Assembly: GCA_964510225.1 (NCBI GenBank)
Contig: CAZEAN010000201.1
Coordinates: 1-7,373, forward strand
Reading direction: 5' to 3'
Length of the DNA stretch: 7,373 nt
Source: CAZEAN01 sp964510225
GTDB lineage: Bacteria; Planctomycetota; Planctomycetia; Isosphaerales; Isosphaeraceae
A program made the position numbers and the translations under genes. This document shows positions 6,201 to 7,373 of the stretch, in pieces; position 1 is the first letter of the stretch; each line of letters opens with the position of its first letter. Below the pieces are notes generated by a model, which was not told the origin of the DNA, did no database searches, and saw only the letters and a program-made list of their open reading frames with translations.

Positions 6201-6954
6201 CGAGCTTCCTTCCGGCGTCCTCCAGATGGTCAAGGTCTATGTCGCGACCAAGCGGGTGATCTCGGTCGGTGACAAGATGGCCGGTCGTCACGGCAACAAG
6301 GGGGTGATCGCCAAGATCCTCCCGGTCGAAGATATGCCGTTCCTCCATGACGGCAAGCCGGTCGATATCTTGTTGAACCCGCTCGGCGTTCCGAGCCGGA
6401 TGAACGTCGGTCAGATCTTGGAAACCCACCTGGGTTGGGCCGCGAGCAAGCTTGGGTTCCAGGCGGTCTGTCCCGTCTTCGATGGCGCTGACGAATCAAC
6501 CATCCGTAAGTGCCTTGTCGATGCGGGTCTCCCCGAAAACGGCAAGGCGATCCTTTACGACGGCCGGACCGGTGAGAAATTCGACCAACGTGTGACGGTC
6601 GGCTACATCTACATGCTGAAGCTGCACCACTTGGTTGACGACAAGATCCACGCCCGTGCAACCGGACCGTACTCCTTGATCACTCAGCAACCGCTCGGTG
6701 GTAAGGCCCGGTTCGGCGGTCAGCGGTTCGGTGAGATGGAAGTCTGGGCCTTGGAGGCTTACGGGGCAGCGTTCATTCTCCAAGAGCTGCTGACCGTGAA
6801 GTCCGACGACGTCGAAGGGCGAACCAAGATCTATGAGTCGATGGTCAAAGGCGAGAACACCCTCGAAGCCGGAACCCCAGCGAGCTTCGACGTCTTGACT
6901 AACGAAATCCGCGGTCTCGGGCTCAACATGCAGCTTGAGAAGAAGCGGATCTGA
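3247..6954 (+). CDS. rpoB: DNA-directed RNA polymerase subunit beta
   Basis: Complete beta subunit of 1235 residues, which with beta' forms the polymerase active centre and main channel. The N-terminal lobes carry INGAERVVVSQLHRSPGV (138-154). The rifampicin-pocket region is residues 455-478 (E. coli 510-533, offset 55), directly followed by GPGGLNRKRAGFEVRDVH and CPIETPEGTNIGLI. Catalytic-centre residues are intact: the NFED acidic pair E746/D747 (E. coli E813/D814), K1010 and K1018 in GDKMAGRHGNKG (E. coli K1065/K1073), R1051 (R1106) and H1135 (H1237). A charged, probably coiled-coil insert at about 868-983 matches the place and length of the E. coli beta lineage insert. A later E. coli segment between R1106 and H1237 is about 47 residues shorter here, as in Bacillus. 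The C-terminal clamp-contact segment ends LGLNMQLEKKRI, and the stop is TGA. No intein or frameshift was seen. Confidence 0.98.
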   Translation: MTAYVSNAQRITPLPPRNFGVIEDFYDIPDLTQIQTTSYARFLQADTSPEERSDSGLEGVFREIFPIETFDKQLKLEYVRYDLGKPRYDTDECRQLRLTYGRPLHVWLKLHKADKDIEESVYLGDMPIMIGGGEFIINGAERVVVSQLHRSPGVDFVVEIEPSEKRLHACRVIPERGSWIELQVTKKDTLGVRIDQSGKFSAMTLLRAMDPKYSENEEILSSFYETEVVNTSEPEAVERLSEKVACGDVVDPTTGEVLADSGATITKALAQILVDADLGEIQILKSAKDPLILQSLQEDQTTDHASALLKIYQRLRPGNPPHLEKARELFHEKFFDTNRYRLGKVGRFRINRKFNQDIPEDRMILDSEDYVNAIRYILDLRRGKGQIDDIDHLGNRRLRTIDELAADELRKGFLKLRRTVQERMNLKDAQDMTPRTLINPKSISAAIEYFFGRGELSQVVDQTNPLSQLTHERRLSALGPGGLNRKRAGFEVRDVHISHYGRICPIETPEGTNIGLISSLGIYGGVDEYGFLVSPYLKIDDGKRTKEVDLMRADEESGVYIAPSDAGVDESGRLSGNVISRYQGDFVVVKPETVQYVDISPKQMVGVSAGLIPFLEHDDANRALMGSNMQRQAVPLLVAEPPIVATGLEKAVAQNSGMVIKAGQDGAVTYVDADRIVINETEIHKLRKYVGLNERTCLNQKPIVKVGQEVKAGQILADGAAMYQGELALGRNVLVAFMAWDGYNFEDAIIISERLVKDDVYTSLHIEEFEIEIRETKLGREEFTRDIPNVSEKALRNLDEGGIVRVGTYVKPGDILVGKVAPKSKSELTPEEKLLHAIFGRAGEDVKNDSLEVPSGVEGIVINTQQFSRRMSLSEDDRKAFEKEVKEIEAVENQKIADEYKSMVQALEQAVGGPIPDPNSGKPLGRERDLSKLIAEADRFKFDSIDLRSPEVTKQAREVIRGFLPRIEALRDEKERKLNSMKRGDELPSGVLQMVKVYVATKRVISVGDKMAGRHGNKGVIAKILPVEDMPFLHDGKPVDILLNPLGVPSRMNVGQILETHLGWAASKLGFQAVCPVFDGADESTIRKCLVDAGLPENGKAILYDGRTGEKFDQRVTVGYIYMLKLHHLVDDKIHARATGPYSLITQQPLGGKARFGGQRFGEMEVWALEAYGAAFILQELLTVKSDDVEGRTKIYESMVKGENTLEAGTPASFDVLTNEIRGLGLNMQLEKKRI

Positions 6955-6971
6955 GCGCGACCACAACAGAA

Positions 6972-7037
6972 CGAAAGCCTAAGAACCCAACTCAACGAAT
7001 CCGCTGTTGCCGGCGGGTTCGTTCGTAGGAGCTTTCG
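6972..7037 (+). terminator. Strong two-part hairpin after rpoB (possible terminator or processing structure)
   Basis: The inner stem pairs 6994-7006 with 7011-7023: 13 bp including two G-T wobbles, with a 4-nt loop TTGC. An outer stem CGAAAGC (6972-6978) with GCTTTCG (7031-7037) adds 7 perfect bp. It starts 18 nt after the rpoB stop. No U-tract follows the inner stem, so it is not a textbook intrinsic terminator; it could instead stabilise or process the rpoB 3' end. It is the strongest RNA hairpin I found in the window. A terminator role is inferred. Confidence 0.4.
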
Positions 7038-7074
7038 AGGTCGACCAGGACACAGAATGCCTCTGGTAGCTAGG

Positions 7075-7147
7075 ACGGCACCGTTGGGAGTTAAGTTTCT
7101 GGTTAGCGCCAGTCGCTCCCGCCAAATGCCCAATTACGGCACACCGT
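7075..7147. repeat. Paired near-palindromes flanking a nested hairpin
   Basis: ACGGCACCGT (7075-7084) and ACGGCACACCGT (7136-7147) are each near-palindromic and differ by one CA insertion. Their arms can also pair with each other. Between them GGGAG (7086-7090) pairs with CTCCC (7116-7120), enclosing CTGG/CCAG (7099-7102 with 7109-7112). The cluster lies just past the end of the - strand frame at 7153, where a terminator for that strand would sit. Role unknown. Confidence 0.35.
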
Positions 7148-7152
7148 CACAC

Positions 7153-7373
7153 TCAACGAAGCGGTAGGAACTGCTTGAGAGGTTCGAGACGTCTGAGGTG
7201 GATTTCCTCCAGACTACCGAACCGTTTCATCAATTCGTGGTGGAGGTCGCATTCCGGTTGGTTGGTAACAATGTCGACAACTGCAAGACCAATCCCACGT
7301 TGCAGGAGTTCTTGGGACGTAGGCGTTCACGCTCCAAACAAACTTCCCATCCCGCAGGGGCATACCCGCGTCT
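7153..7373 (-). pseudogene. Convergent gene remnant, C-terminal part (unidentified protein)
   Basis: On the - strand, 7326 down to 7153 reads without stops for 57 residues and ends with TGA. It contains ELLQRGIGLAVVDIVTNQ and then HHELMKRFGSLEEIHLRRL, which looks like genuine protein: a hydrophobic strand followed by an amphipathic helix, with codons like those of the neighbouring genes. Immediately upstream, the same frame has a TGA (7329-7327), and no usual start codon lies before residue 32. The two other - strand frames are open to the window edge (for example MPLRDGKFVWSVNAYVPR in one), so a frameshift near 7320-7330 is the simplest reading. The LLQRG-IGLAVVDIVT pattern recalls the end of planctomycete Uma2/DUF4058-like hypothetical proteins, from memory only and unverified. 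It could also be a sequencing error in an intact gene. Confidence 0.4.

Noticed and set aside
5670..6233. Intein or insertion in rpoB
   Set aside because: The charged region at residues 868-983 has the place and length of the known bacterial beta insert; no intein splice motifs were seen.
7181..7187. GGTTCGA resembling a tRNA T-loop
   Set aside because: No T-stem, anticodon arm or acceptor pairing surrounds it; it falls in the - strand protein-like frame (Leu-Glu-Pro codons).

Overview
The window is a bacterial ribosomal-protein/RNA-polymerase cluster, all on the + strand: 3' part of nusG, then complete rplK (L11), rplA (L1), rplJ (L10), rplL (L7/L12) and rpoB (RNA polymerase beta). This is the conserved secE-nusG-rplKAJL-rpoBC block. 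The base composition is moderately GC-rich. Sequence habits in L11 (a CPGG N-terminal motif) and RpoB (FGRGELSQVVDQTNPLSQ in the rifampicin region) point to a planctomycete (Planctomycetota). That assignment rests on recollection of family sequences, not on a search.

Layout: nusG 3' end (1-351); 170-nt gap with two small hairpins; rplK (522-947); 173-nt gap; rplA with a TTG start (1121-1798); 91-nt gap with an unusually distant Shine-Dalgarno (SD); rplJ (1890-2438); 128-nt gap; rplL (2567-3007); 239-nt gap with three predicted hairpins; rpoB (3247-6954); then 419 nt without an intact gene. That last stretch holds a strong 13-bp hairpin, a second repeat/hairpin cluster, and, on the - strand, the end of a short protein-like frame (7153-7326) that looks like a gene remnant. 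rpoC, which normally follows rpoB, does not start inside the window.

The genes act together in gene expression. NusG is the elongation factor that couples RNA polymerase to ribosomes or Rho. L11, L10 and L7/L12 build the GTPase-associated stalk of the 50S subunit. L1 forms the opposite, mobile stalk, and beta is half of the polymerase catalytic centre. In well-studied bacteria these genes are co-transcribed and autoregulated by L1 and by the L10-L12 complex, with an attenuator and an RNase III site between rplL and rpoB.

Nothing here is a wholly new system. The points worth a second look are all outside the proteins: loose gene spacing with structured spacers, a hairpin that may bring a far SD close to the rplJ start, a strong hairpin after rpoB, a convergent pseudogene-like frame where rpoC is expected, and a 7-nt word that recurs in the gaps.
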